Source: Amycolatopsis pretoriensis
GTDB taxonomy: Bacteria > Actinomycetota > Actinomycetes > Mycobacteriales > Pseudonocardiaceae
Direction of reading: 5' to 3'
Assembly: GCF_900107925.1 (NCBI RefSeq)
Contig: NZ_FNUJ01000007.1
Span: 186,001 to 250,000 of the forward strand
DNA length: 64,000 bases
The position numbers were made by a program, and so were the translations under genes. Shown piece after piece: positions 16,431 through 24,075 of this stretch. Position 1 is the stretch's first letter. Each line of letters begins with the position of its first letter. The notes under the pieces were generated by a model. That model searched no databases. It was not told the origin of the DNA and saw only the letters and a program-made list of their open reading frames with translations.

Positions 16431-17189
16431 TCAGCTGTCGTACGAGTCGTAGTCCTGCCAGCCGTGGTCGTGCGTGTCGGCGTCGGCTTCCGCGGTCACG
16501 GAGTGCACGGCGGTGCCGCCCGCGCCGGCCGCCGTGTACCAGTTGTGGTAACCGGCGTAACCCGGCACGGCCAGCGCGTGGACGCCCTCGGAGGACGCAC
16601 CGCCGGGCCCGGCCGTCAGGTGGCCCGAGTCGTAGGTGGCGTAGTGGTCACCGGCGTGGCTGGCGATGTGCGCCGAAGACGCACCGTCCGCACCGGCCCA
16701 GTGGGCTTCCTGCACGTAGCTGGCGGCGTCGTCGGCATCGTCGTCGTCGTCGGTGTCGGCCGCGGGCTGGGTGTAGGTCACGTGGTCCGCGGTGTCCACC
16801 GGGTCGGGGTGGGACACGGCGTGGTGCTGGACGTGGTGGGTCACGGTGTTGTGGTGGTTGTTCCAGCCGCCGTTGTCGTCGTCACCGTCGTCCCAGTCGG
16901 TGTCGTCGGTGCCGGACTCCTCGCTGTGGGTCACGGCCGCGCCGCCGATGCCGGCGTAGGCGCCGTCCGACTCCGACCAGTGGTGGCCCCACCAGTCGGA
17001 ACCGCCCTCGGTGTCGGTCGTGGCCGCGCCGCCGATCCCGGCGTAGCTGCCGGAGGTTTCGAAGTGGCTCCAGGGGGTCCAGGGCTCATAGGGGCCGTCG
17101 AACGTGCCGGCCGACGACGGGGCGACGGCGACAAGGGAAATCGGCAATGCGAATGCGCCCGCCAAGGCGAGTCGACGCAATGTGGACAT
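16431..17189 (-). CDS. Secreted Asp/His-rich repetitive protein
   Basis: 252-aa exported protein, no known family. Signal peptide at 1-27 (STLRRLALAGAFALPISLVAVAPSSAG). The mature part is very rich in Asp, His, Gly, Ala, Trp and Tyr and almost lacks Lys, Arg, Cys. Two copies of YAGIGGAA and several GxGG(A/T)-x-(S/H) units (GADGASSAHIASH, GPGGASSEGVHAL, GAGGTAVHSV) suggest a degenerate repeat; between them are acidic runs (DWDDGDDDN, DTDDDDDADD) and His clusters (NNHHNTVTHHVQHH). This composition suggests divalent-metal binding or a wall/matrix role, which is inference. ATG 17189 gives a classic signal peptide. The 289-bp upstream gap to 17479 holds its promoter region; I saw no other gene there. 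Confidence 0.8.
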   Translation of the reverse strand: MSTLRRLALAGAFALPISLVAVAPSSAGTFDGPYEPWTPWSHFETSGSYAGIGGAATTDTEGGSDWWGHHWSESDGAYAGIGGAAVTHSEESGTDDTDWDDGDDDNGGWNNHHNTVTHHVQHHAVSHPDPVDTADHVTYTQPAADTDDDDDADDAASYVQEAHWAGADGASSAHIASHAGDHYATYDSGHLTAGPGGASSEGVHALAVPGYAGYHNWYTAAGAGGTAVHSVTAEADADTHDHGWQDYDSYDS

Positions 17190-17478
17190 GGTTGATCGGG
17201 GTTCCTTCCTGGCTGCGGCTCCCGGGAATTCTCGGGGTTTCCGGGTGCCGGGACAGAACATCTGCCCACTTCGGACGGTACCCGGCAAACCGGCCTTCTG
17301 ACCTGCGTGGATACCCGATCGGTGCGGCGAACCCGCCCGCCGGAGGACACCGGCGGAAAGGCGCCGGAACAGCGTAGGCCGAGCGCCAAATGATGTCGGC
17401 GTGAATCGCGCCGAATCACACGCTCAGGTAGTCAACTGTTTAACCCGGAAATCGACGGTCCGGTGTGCCGCCCGCACG

Positions 17479-17793
17479 TCAGCTCCCGGCCTGCAGGATC
17501 CACTCCCGCCCGTCGGGGTCGCGGACGGTCATCTCGCGCGTCCCGAAGTGCGTGTCCTCGAAGGGGGAGACGACCTCGACGTCGGGCGTGACTTCCTTTC
17601 CCTTGAGGACGATCTTCATGCCGGTGGGCCGGCTTTCGGGCACTTCGGCGACGAAGACGTAGGGGCCGTCGCCGTTGCGCAGGAGCCCCGAGTTGTGGTC
17701 GGTGGCGAAGTCGAGCTCGAACCCGAGGGCTTGGAAGAACTGGGCGGTCTTGCCCCAGTTGTGGGTCTCGAGGTACACGGCTTCGATGGTCAT
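17479..17793 (-). CDS. VOC-family (glyoxalase/bleomycin-resistance-like) protein
   Basis: 104-aa single-domain vicinal-oxygen-chelate protein with two beta-alpha-beta-beta-beta halves (TIEAVYLETHNWGKTAQFFQALGFELDF; REMTVRDPDGREWILQ). Such small proteins bind metal and act as isomerases, dioxygenases or drug-sequestering dimers; the substrate is unknown. The ATG overlaps the stop of the upstream ribbon-helix-helix gene (ATGA), so the two are translationally coupled and probably form a small self-regulated unit. Confidence 0.85.
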   Translation of the reverse strand: MTIEAVYLETHNWGKTAQFFQALGFELDFATDHNSGLLRNGDGPYVFVAEVPESRPTGMKIVLKGKEVTPDVEVVSPFEDTHFGTREMTVRDPDGREWILQAGS

Positions 17794-17948
17794 CGCTGGT
17801 CTCCTTCGGTGCTGGCCAGGTACTGGCGCAGGGCTTCGGTCACGAGGGCCGAGAGGGACTGCCCGTGGTCGACGGCGTGGTGCTTGACCTCCCGGATCAG
17901 GTCCACGGGGAGGTACACGTTGAACTGCTTGACGTCCTTGTCCGCCAT
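17790..17948 (-). CDS. Small ribbon-helix-helix DNA-binding protein
   Basis: 52-aa protein starting MADKDVKQFNVYLPVDLIRE. The strand (KQFNVYLP) followed by two helices (VDLIREVKHHAVDHG and SLSALVTEALRQYLA) is the RHH/CopG fold used by antitoxin-type and metal-type repressors. Its stop overlaps the start of the VOC gene by ATGA. A set of three 8-bp CTAG boxes lies 9 bp upstream of its start, which suggests autoregulation. No toxin of a known type is adjacent, so it is more likely a local repressor of the VOC gene than an antitoxin. Confidence 0.85.
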   Translation of the reverse strand: MADKDVKQFNVYLPVDLIREVKHHAVDHGQSLSALVTEALRQYLASTEGDQR

Positions 17949-17956
17949 GACAACAT

Positions 17957-17978
17957 GCTAGCATTCTAGACAGCTAGC
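17957..17978. promoter_or_regulatory. Three tandem 8-bp CTAG-centred operator boxes
   Basis: GCTAGC (17957), TCTAGA (17965) and GCTAGC (17973) are palindromes repeated at exact 8-bp steps. CTAG is a rare tetranucleotide in high-GC actinomycetes, so three in 20 bp is striking. On the minus strand they lie between a TTGACG -35-like element (about 17982-17987) and the RHH start. RHH repressors such as MetJ bind tandem 8-bp boxes cooperatively, so this is probably the RHH operator. Confidence 0.7.
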
Positions 17979-18049
17979 GCGTCAACCTCCACCGGATCTC
18001 CACCGGACCCGCTCGGGAAGTCCACGGGAAAGCGGCATGATCGGGCCCG

Positions 18050-18784
18050 ATGAACTGGTTGCGGGAATTCGAAGCGGAAGCCGAACGCCGTCGCCGCCGG
18101 GAGGAGCCGCCCTGGGCGCGCGGGGCCCGGCTTCACCCCGACGTCGCGAAAAGCGTCCAGCGGTTCCAGGTCGGCGAAGCCGGCGACGGCGCCAACCTCA
18201 TCGCGAAAGCCGGCGGCGGCGACTACCTGGCCGCGGTCGAGCTCTTCGTCGCCGAAGAACAGAACCACGCGCGGATGCTCGCCGAGCTCCTGAACGCCGC
18301 CGGCGTGCCGACGATCGAACAGCACTGGTCCGACACCGTGTTCGTCCGGCTGCGGCGGGCCCTCGGGCTGCGGCTGGAGCTGATGGTGCTGCTCATCGCC
18401 GAGGTCGTCGCGCTGCGGTACTACCGCGCCCTGCGCGACGGCACCGGCGACCCGCTCGTCACGCAGGTCGCGGCCCGGATCCTCGCCGACGAGGAACGGC
18501 ACGTGCCCTTCCACTGCCACCGCCTGCGGATCGGGTTCGCCGGTCTCTCGAAACCTGTGCGCGCGGCAGTGTTCGGCGCCTGGCGGGTGCTGCTGCTCGG
18601 CGTCGCGGTCACCGTCGCGGCCGATCACGGGCCGGCGCTGCACCGGCTCGGCGTCGGACGGCTCGTCTTCGTCGCCGACGTCCTCACCGCATTCGAGACC
18701 GCCCTCGCGCGGATCCGGGGTGACGAGCCGAAGCCCAAACCGCGGTACGTCCCGAAGCGGGCAAGACCGCGCGGCCTCGTCTAA
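18050..18784 (+). CDS. Ferritin-like domain protein
   Basis: 244-aa predominantly helical protein with the paired carboxylate/His signatures of di-iron four-helix bundles: VELFVAEEQNHARMLAELL and AARILADEERHVPFH. Homologues are annotated only as ferritin-like; role (iron storage, oxidase or hydroxylase) is unknown. The N-terminus is highly charged (EFEAEAERRRRREEPP) and the C-terminus ends in a basic tail (KPKPRYVPKRARPR). A hydrophobic stretch near 175-195 could associate with membrane. Stop codon overlaps the convergent TetR gene stop. Confidence 0.82.
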   Translation: MNWLREFEAEAERRRRREEPPWARGARLHPDVAKSVQRFQVGEAGDGANLIAKAGGGDYLAAVELFVAEEQNHARMLAELLNAAGVPTIEQHWSDTVFVRLRRALGLRLELMVLLIAEVVALRYYRALRDGTGDPLVTQVAARILADEERHVPFHCHRLRIGFAGLSKPVRAAVFGAWRVLLLGVAVTVAADHGPALHRLGVGRLVFVADVLTAFETALARIRGDEPKPKPRYVPKRARPRGLV

Positions 18785-19320
18785 AGGAGACGCGCCAGTT
18801 CGCGCAGCGACGCCGTGATCCGCTCCGGCGACAAGCCCCGCGCCCGCTGGTGCAGGTACAGCTCCGGAGCGAGCGGGGCCAGCAGGACGTCGGCCAGGAC
18901 GTCGGGGTCCGGGGTGCCTGCCGCCAGCACCTTCACGTGCGTGCGCCAGAAGCCGTACGCGCCCGTCGTGAAGCGGGAGTGGCCCACCTCCGTGCCCAGC
19001 ACCAGGGGCGCGTGCCGCTCCAGCAGTTCGACCATCGCCGCGTAGAACGCCGCCAGCCGCTCAGCGGGTGGTGCGCCCGGGCCCAACGGCGGGTCGCCGC
19101 GCAGCAGCGATTCCTGCAGCCGGCGCTCGTGCTCGTCCAGGAGCGCGACCGCGATCGACGCGCGGTCCGGGTAACGGCGGTAGAGCGTTCCCCGGCCGAC
19201 GCCGGCCGCGCGCGCGATGTCCTCCATCGTCACCTCCGCCGCGCCGCGGGCGGTGAACAGCTCCTCCGCCGCCTCGAGGATCTTCGCGCGGTTGCGGGCC
19301 GCGTCGGCGCGTTCGGGCAT
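18781..19320 (-). CDS. TetR-family repressor of azoreductase operon
   Basis: 179-aa regulator. HTH at residues about 10-58 (ARNRAKILEAAEELFTARGAAEVTMEDIARAAGVGRGTLYRRYPDRASIAVALL); C-terminal domain of the SCO-type used in TetR/NADPH-dehydrogenase pairs. Divergent from azoR, with an extended dyad operator between. Expected inducer: a quinone, azo compound or other electrophile handled by AzoR or exported by the SMR protein. Confidence 0.92.
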   Translation of the reverse strand: MPERADAARNRAKILEAAEELFTARGAAEVTMEDIARAAGVGRGTLYRRYPDRASIAVALLDEHERRLQESLLRGDPPLGPGAPPAERLAAFYAAMVELLERHAPLVLGTEVGHSRFTTGAYGFWRTHVKVLAAGTPDPDVLADVLLAPLAPELYLHQRARGLSPERITASLRELARLL

Positions 19321-19342
19321 GGCGGCAGCCTAGGGAATAAGC

Positions 19343-19387
19343 GGACGCGGCGTCCAGTTGACGTCAAGTGGACACCGCGTCCACTTG
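19343..19387. promoter_or_regulatory. Composite dyad operator of TetR/azoR pair
   Basis: A 40-bp dyad centred at 19362.5: arms 19343-19356 and 19369-19382 match at 13 of 14 positions, and the centre TTGACGTCAA (19358-19367) is itself palindromic. Overlapping it, CAAGTGGAC (19365-19373) and GTCCACTTG (19379-19387) form a second perfect 9-bp inverted repeat. The second ends 11 bp before the azoR start. Two interlocked TetR dimer sites are likely. Confidence 0.7.
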
Positions 19388-19397
19388 AGGAGGAACC

Positions 19398-20009
19398 GTG
19401 ACCCACCTGCTGCACCTCGACTCCAGCGCCCGCCGCACCTCGTTCTCGCGCGAGCTGACCGCGCGCTACGCCGCGACCTGGCAAGGCACCCGCACCTACC
19501 GCGACCTCGCCGCCGACCCCGTCCCGGTGATCGGCGAGGCGTGGACCGAGATCTGCGACGCGCTCCTGACCGCGGGGATCACCGACCCGGCGCACTACAC
19601 CGACGTCGTCGGAACGCCCGCGCACAAACAGGCCTGGGCGATCGTCGAGCCCCTGCTCGCGGAACTCCTGGCGGCCGACGTCGTGCTGATCGGCGCGCCG
19701 ATGTACAACTTCTCGATCCCGGCCGCGCTCAAGACCTGGATCGACCAGGTGACGTTCCCGCGCATGTCCCTGCGCGGCAAGGCGTTCGTCATCGCCGGCG
19801 CCCGCGGCGGCACGTACGCGCCGGGCACGCCGAGAGCCCCGTTCGACCACCACGAGCGCTACCTGCGCGACTTCGTCGCCGGGCACTACGACGTCGACGA
19901 CGTCCGGTTCGTGCACGCCGAACTGACCAACGCCCTGGTCGACCCGCACCTGGCCGCACGCGAAGGCGAGCGGGCCGCTTCGCGCGAAGCAGCCCTGAAG
20001 GCGCTCTGA
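19398..20009 (+). CDS. azoR: FMN-dependent NADH azoreductase
   Basis: 203-aa flavodoxin-like quinone/azo reductase. N-terminus MTHLLHLDSSARRTSFSREL and the FMN loop APMYNFSIPAALKTWIDQV match AzoR; AGARGGTYAPG is the second flavin-binding segment. Reduces quinones and azo dyes with NADH by two-electron steps, protecting against thiol-stress electrophiles. GTG 19398 has GGAGGAGG upstream. Overlaps the SMR start (TGATG), so they form one operon controlled by the divergent TetR. Confidence 0.92.
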   Translation: MTHLLHLDSSARRTSFSRELTARYAATWQGTRTYRDLAADPVPVIGEAWTEICDALLTAGITDPAHYTDVVGTPAHKQAWAIVEPLLAELLAADVVLIGAPMYNFSIPAALKTWIDQVTFPRMSLRGKAFVIAGARGGTYAPGTPRAPFDHHERYLRDFVAGHYDVDDVRFVHAELTNALVDPHLAAREGERAASREAALKAL

Positions 20010-20323
20010 TGGGCTGGGTGACGCTCGTCTTTGCCGGGCTGGTCGAGATCGCCTGGTCGCAGAGCATCAAACCGACGGAGAACTTCACGCGGCTGTGGCC
20101 GACGCTCCTGTGCTTCGTGCTCGGCGCCGCCGCCGTCTACCTGCTCTCGCGCGCGATGGACACCGTCCCGGTGGGCACCGCCTACGCGGTGTTCACCGGG
20201 ATCGGCGCCGTCGGCGCGATCGTGCTCGGCGTCGTCGTGACCAAGGACCCGCTCAGCGTCGGCCGGGTGGCGGCGCTGGCCCTGATCGTCGGCGGCGTCG
20301 TGCTCGCGCGGGTCACTTCGTGA
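20009..20323 (+). CDS. SMR-family exporter, SugE/Gdx-like
   Basis: 104-aa four-helix small multidrug resistance protein. The essential membrane Glu is in the first helix (FAGLVEIAWSQSIK), followed by KPTENFTRLWPTL and GTAYAVFTGIGAVGAI, the SugE/Gdx-type pattern. Works as a dual-topology dimer exchanging protons for guanidinium or quaternary ammonium compounds. No guanidine riboswitch is visible; control seems to come from the TetR operator upstream of azoR. Its 3' end overlaps the convergent peptidase gene by 11 bp. Confidence 0.9.
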   Translation: MGWVTLVFAGLVEIAWSQSIKPTENFTRLWPTLLCFVLGAAAVYLLSRAMDTVPVGTAYAVFTGIGAVGAIVLGVVVTKDPLSVGRVAALALIVGGVVLARVTS

Positions 20324-22325
20324 GCTGCTCCCACAGGAACTCGAAGACCAGTGCCCACTTGAACGCCAGCTGCTCGTTGTCGGCTGCGGCGCCGTGGCCG
20401 CCTTCGATGTTCTCGTGGTAGCGGACGTCGTGCCCCTGCTCACGCATGCGCGCCACCATCTTGCGGGCGTGAGCGGGGTGCACGCGGTCGTCGCGCGTGG
20501 ACGTCACGAACAGCGACGGCGGGTACGAGCGTCCACTGTGGACGTTCTGGTACGGCGAGTACTTCGCGATGTACTCCCATTCCGCGCCTTCGTCGGGGTC
20601 GCCGTACTCGGCCATCCACGACGCGCCGGCCAGCAGCAGGTGGTAGCGGCGCATGTCCAGCAGCGGCACCTGGCTGACGATCGCGCCGAACCGGTCCGGG
20701 TAGCGCGTCAGCATGACGCCCATCAGCAGGCCGCCGTTGCTGCCGCCCTGGATGCCGAGCCGCTCCGGCGTCGTGATCCCGCGTTCGACGAGGTCTGCGG
20801 CCACGGACGCGAAGTCCTCGTACACGCGGTGCCGTTCGGCCTTGATCGCCTGCGTGTGCCAGCTGGGCCCGTATTCGCCGCCGCCGCGGATGTTCGCGAC
20901 GACGTACGTGCCGCCGCGCGCGAGCCAGCCGCGGCCGATCATCCCGCTGTAGGACGGCGTCAGCGAGACCTCGAAGCCGCCGTAGCCGGTCAGCAGCGTC
21001 GGGCCGCCGTCGGCGCCGGACGGCCGGACCACGAAGTACGGGATCTTCGTGCCGTCCTCCGACGTCGCGAAGTACTGCGCGACGTCCATGCCCGAAGCGT
21101 CGAAGAACGCCGGAGCCTGCTTCAGGACTTCGACCTCTTCGCCGACGTGGCCGTAGCTGAGCGTCGACGGCTGGAGGAAGCCGCTGGAGTTCAGCAGGTA
21201 CTCGTCGCTGACGTCGGGATCGGTGTCGAAGATGTCCGCGCTGCCGAACTCCGGCCCGCCGGAAAGCGGTTCCTCGCGCCAGCCGTCCGGACCGGGCGTC
21301 AGGGTGCGCAGTTCGGTGCGGACGTCGCGCAGCGTGCCGAGCAGCAGGTGGTTGCGCGTCCAGGCCCAGTAGTCGAGCGAAGTGTGGTCGTCGGGCGTGA
21401 AGAGCGTCGCGAAGGCGCGGTCGCCGGCGAGGAAGTCGTCGAACCCGATGCCGATCAGCGAGCCGGCCGGGTGGTCCACCCCGCCGACGGTCCACCCCGT
21501 GCGCGGCCGCACCAGCAGCCACTCGCGGTGGATCGACGCGCTCGCGTCGTCGGGGACGTCGATCTTGACCAGCGCATCGGGCGTCCGCAGGTACAACTCG
21601 GAGCGGTAGAAGTCGATCGAGCGGCTGACGAAGTCGCGCTCGAAGCCTTCGGTCGGGTCGTGGGACGCGCCGATCGAGACGTCGTCGGGCTTGCCCTCGT
21701 AGACCGTGACGGCTTCCTCGATCGGCGTGCCGCGGCGCCACTCCTTGGCCAGCCGCGGGTAGCCGGAGCTGGTCAGCGAGCCCTCGCCGAAGTCGGTGCC
21801 GAGGTAGACGCGGTCCTCGTCGATCCAGCCGATCCGCGTCTTCGCTTCCGGCACGGTGAAGCCGTCTTCGACGAACTCGTGCGCGTCGAGGTCGAACTCG
21901 CGTACGACCGTCGCGTCCGCGCCGCCGCGGGACAGCTCGACCAGGCCGCGGCGGTAGTCCGGGCGCAGCACGGTCGCGCCCTGCCAGACCCAGTTCTCGC
22001 CCTCGGCCTCGGCCAGCGCGTCGACGTCGAGCAGCAGCTCCCACTCCGGCTCGGCCAGCCGGTAGGACTCCAGCGTCGTGCGCCGCCACAGGCCGCGCGG
22101 GTGGCTCGCGTCCTGCCAGAAGTTGTAGAGGAACTCGCCGCGGCGGCGGACGTACGGGATCCGGTCGTCGGCGTCGAGCACCTCACGCAGTTCGTCGCGC
22201 AGCTCGGCGAAGCGCGCGCCGCGGGTCAGCTCGGCGAGCGTCTCGTCGTTGCGGGCGCGCACCCAGCCGAGCGCGTCGTCGCCGGTCACGTCTTCCAGCC
22301 ACAGGTAAGGGTCCTCGACACTCAT
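20313..22325 (-). CDS. Prolyl oligopeptidase family serine peptidase
   Basis: 670-aa S9 peptidase cleaving short peptides after proline. N-terminal YLWLEDVTGDDALGWVRARN is the S9A start, then a seven-bladed propeller, then the alpha/beta hydrolase with nucleophile in GGSNGGLL (about residue 528), Asp in STRDDRVHP and His in EGGHGAAADN. Full length for the family; no signal peptide, so cytosolic. ATG 22325 is chosen since MSVEDPYLWLED is the usual N-terminus; a longer frame upstream runs through the divergent metallopeptidase gene. Contains the palindrome GTCCACTGTGGAC at 20531. Confidence 0.95.
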   Translation of the reverse strand: MSVEDPYLWLEDVTGDDALGWVRARNDETLAELTRGARFAELRDELREVLDADDRIPYVRRRGEFLYNFWQDASHPRGLWRRTTLESYRLAEPEWELLLDVDALAEAEGENWVWQGATVLRPDYRRGLVELSRGGADATVVREFDLDAHEFVEDGFTVPEAKTRIGWIDEDRVYLGTDFGEGSLTSSGYPRLAKEWRRGTPIEEAVTVYEGKPDDVSIGASHDPTEGFERDFVSRSIDFYRSELYLRTPDALVKIDVPDDASASIHREWLLVRPRTGWTVGGVDHPAGSLIGIGFDDFLAGDRAFATLFTPDDHTSLDYWAWTRNHLLLGTLRDVRTELRTLTPGPDGWREEPLSGGPEFGSADIFDTDPDVSDEYLLNSSGFLQPSTLSYGHVGEEVEVLKQAPAFFDASGMDVAQYFATSEDGTKIPYFVVRPSGADGGPTLLTGYGGFEVSLTPSYSGMIGRGWLARGGTYVVANIRGGGEYGPSWHTQAIKAERHRVYEDFASVAADLVERGITTPERLGIQGGSNGGLLMGVMLTRYPDRFGAIVSQVPLLDMRRYHLLLAGASWMAEYGDPDEGAEWEYIAKYSPYQNVHSGRSYPPSLFVTSTRDDRVHPAHARKMVARMREQGHDVRYHENIEGGHGAAADNEQLAFKWALVFEFLWEQLTK

Positions 22326-22437
22326 AGCGACAGTTTCGTACTTCCAAGGTCCTGGTGGCCACCGGGCGGTGTTTTCGTTTCGTGATCCTTCCCTCTCCGG
22401 GGGTCCGTATGCTGGTCCCATTGAGCAGGGGGAGAAC

Positions 22438-23433
22438 GTGAACGACGACGGAATGTCCGGTTTTCCCGCGCCGCCGGCCGGGGACCGGCCACCGGAACCC
22501 GCGTGGGCCCCGGAGCCGAACCCCTGGGCGCCGAACTGGGCCGCCGCGCCGCCCGTCCCGATCGCCCCGCCGCGCAGCCGGCTCTGGGGCGCCGTCGCCG
22601 GTGTGCTCGTCGTCGTGCTGGCGATCTCCCTGATCGCGGCCACCATCCCGCACCGCGTCGACGGGCACGCGTACGTCGCCCAAGGCGCCGACACCGGCCG
22701 CGCGTACAGCGGCAGCTCGGACGGCAAGCCCGCCAAGCCCGTGCCCGAGCTGGCGCGCAACCCGCTGCTCTCGGCCGGCATCACGCCCGGGCCCGCGACG
22801 TGCGCGCTGCCCGACCTCGGCCGGGCACCCGCCCAGCTCAAGGCCTACTACGGCGCGCTCGCCGACTGCCTGGAGCAGTCGTGGCGCCCGGCGCTGGAGA
22901 AGGCGAACGAGCCGACGCTGACCGCCACGGTCTCGGTGACGCTGCCCGAGCACAGCGCGTGCGGCTCGGCGCCGTCGGAGACCGAAGCCGTCGCCTACTA
23001 CTGCGGCGGCGACACCACGATCTACGCCCCGACCGACTGGATGCTGGCGGACGCCGGGCTCAACAAGGCCCGGCACATCGCGACGATCGCCCACGAGTAC
23101 GGCCACCACGTGCAGCGCGAGAGCGGCATCCTGGCCGCGGCGGCCGACAAGATGACCTCGCCGAACGAAGACAGCGCGGCCGACAAGCAGGTCGTCCGCC
23201 GGATCGAACTGCAGGCGAACTGCTTCGGCGCGCTGTTCCTGGCCGCGGTCGCCGGCACGGGCTCGATCAGCCGGTCGCTGGCGAACGCCGCCGTCGCCGA
23301 CTACGGCCGCGCCAACGACAGCGACACGCACGGTTCGCGCGCGCACCAGCTGTCGTGGGCGAAGGCCGGCTACGACAGCAAGAACACGAAGGCGTGCGAC
23401 ACGTGGAGCGCCGCGCCCGCCGAGATCAGCTGA
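22438..23433 (+). CDS. Membrane-anchored neutral zinc metallopeptidase
   Basis: 331-aa protein of the YpfJ/putative neutral zinc metallopeptidase family. Proline-rich cytoplasmic N-terminus, one transmembrane helix (LWGAVAGVLVVVLAISLIAA, about 58-78), then an external catalytic domain with HEYGHHVQ zinc motif and a downstream Glu/Asn segment (RIELQANCFGALFLA) that supplies the third ligand. Paired cysteines (CALPD, DCLEQ, CGSAP, YYCGG) may form disulfides outside the cell. GTG 22438 has GGGGGAG 6 nt upstream. The last 8 bp overlap the convergent gene. Confidence 0.9.
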   Translation: MNDDGMSGFPAPPAGDRPPEPAWAPEPNPWAPNWAAAPPVPIAPPRSRLWGAVAGVLVVVLAISLIAATIPHRVDGHAYVAQGADTGRAYSGSSDGKPAKPVPELARNPLLSAGITPGPATCALPDLGRAPAQLKAYYGALADCLEQSWRPALEKANEPTLTATVSVTLPEHSACGSAPSETEAVAYYCGGDTTIYAPTDWMLADAGLNKARHIATIAHEYGHHVQRESGILAAAADKMTSPNEDSAADKQVVRRIELQANCFGALFLAAVAGTGSISRSLANAAVADYGRANDSDTHGSRAHQLSWAKAGYDSKNTKACDTWSAAPAEIS

Positions 23434-23998
23434 CGGTCCAGGCGGGGTCGCGGCCGAGCAGGGCGAGGAACCGGTCGAGCTCGCTCGCGTCCGTTCCGAT
23501 CGTGACGCTGTGCGCGAAGGAGCCGTTCTTCTCGCGGCCTTCGTCCGGGATCCGCTCGGCGAGCTGCAACGCGGCGTGCACGGCTTCGGCGTCGGGCTCG
23601 TAGGGCAGGCCGAGCGTGCGGGCCAGGTCCCAGCCGTGCGCGACGGTGTCGACGAGGTGCATGTGCGCGGCGATCGTGCCGGGGAACGTGCCGAAGTGGT
23701 TGATGGTGAGCTGCCGCTCCAGCACGGCGTCGTCGGCGAAGGCGTCGAGGAAGTCGTCGACGGAAGCCCGGTAGGCGGCTTGGTGGTCATCGCCGAGCTC
23801 GCCCGCGTCCCAGTCCGGGGCCGAGCCGTCGCGGGCCGCGGTCGCGAAGGCGTGGTTCTCGCTGACCTGGTGGCGGAGCAGGTCGGCCAGGGTCCAGCCG
23901 GCGCACGGGGTCGGGCGCTCGAGGTCGGCCGGCTTGCTGGCGGCGACGATCTCGTCGAGGACGAGCAGGGTGCGGCGGTCGAGTTCGCGGAGATCCAT
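23426..23998 (-). CDS. TIGR03086-type DinB/mycothiol-isomerase-like protein
   Basis: 190-aa four-helix-bundle protein of the maleylpyruvate-isomerase N-terminal superfamily. Signatures include the N-terminal LDRRTLLVLDEIVAASKPADLERPTPC-GW element, the RHQVSENHAF helix and HLVDTVAHGWDLARTLG, which places metal-binding His residues. Members use mycothiol or another thiol cofactor in detoxification; the exact reaction is unknown. ATG 23998 puts the family start motif at residue 1. Divergent to a MocR regulator, which may control it. Confidence 0.85.
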   Translation of the reverse strand: MDLRELDRRTLLVLDEIVAASKPADLERPTPCAGWTLADLLRHQVSENHAFATAARDGSAPDWDAGELGDDHQAAYRASVDDFLDAFADDAVLERQLTINHFGTFPGTIAAHMHLVDTVAHGWDLARTLGLPYEPDAEAVHAALQLAERIPDEGREKNGSFAHSVTIGTDASELDRFLALLGRDPAWTVS

Positions 23999-24034
23999 GC
24001 TCCGCACGCTAGGCGCGGGAGCGGACCACGAACA

Positions 24035-24066
24035 GTGCCAAAGCCCGGCCACTTCAGGTGTGCCAA
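24035..24066 (+). promoter_or_regulatory. Direct repeats GTGCCAA, probable MocR site
   Basis: AGTGCCAAAG (around 24035) and GTGCCAAT (24060-24066) repeat the heptamer GTGCCAA 25 bp apart in the 77-bp divergent region. MocR/GabR regulators usually bind such direct repeats in front of their own gene. It also argues that GTG 24058, which lies inside the repeat, is not the start. Confidence 0.45.
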
Positions 24067-24075
24067 TCTGGGGCG

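Noticed and set aside
17190..17478. c-di-AMP (ydaO) riboswitch before the secreted Asp/His-rich gene or before the M23 peptidase
   Set aside because: Only short GGAACCCC-like fragments match; conserved CCGAATCCGTCAGC-type blocks are missing.
17790..17948. RHH protein as antitoxin of a type II toxin-antitoxin pair
   Set aside because: The coupled gene is a VOC protein, not a RelE, PIN or other toxin fold.
19321..20009. Guanidine riboswitch for the SMR exporter
   Set aside because: The exporter starts inside the azoR stop codon and the only leader is filled by TetR dyads.
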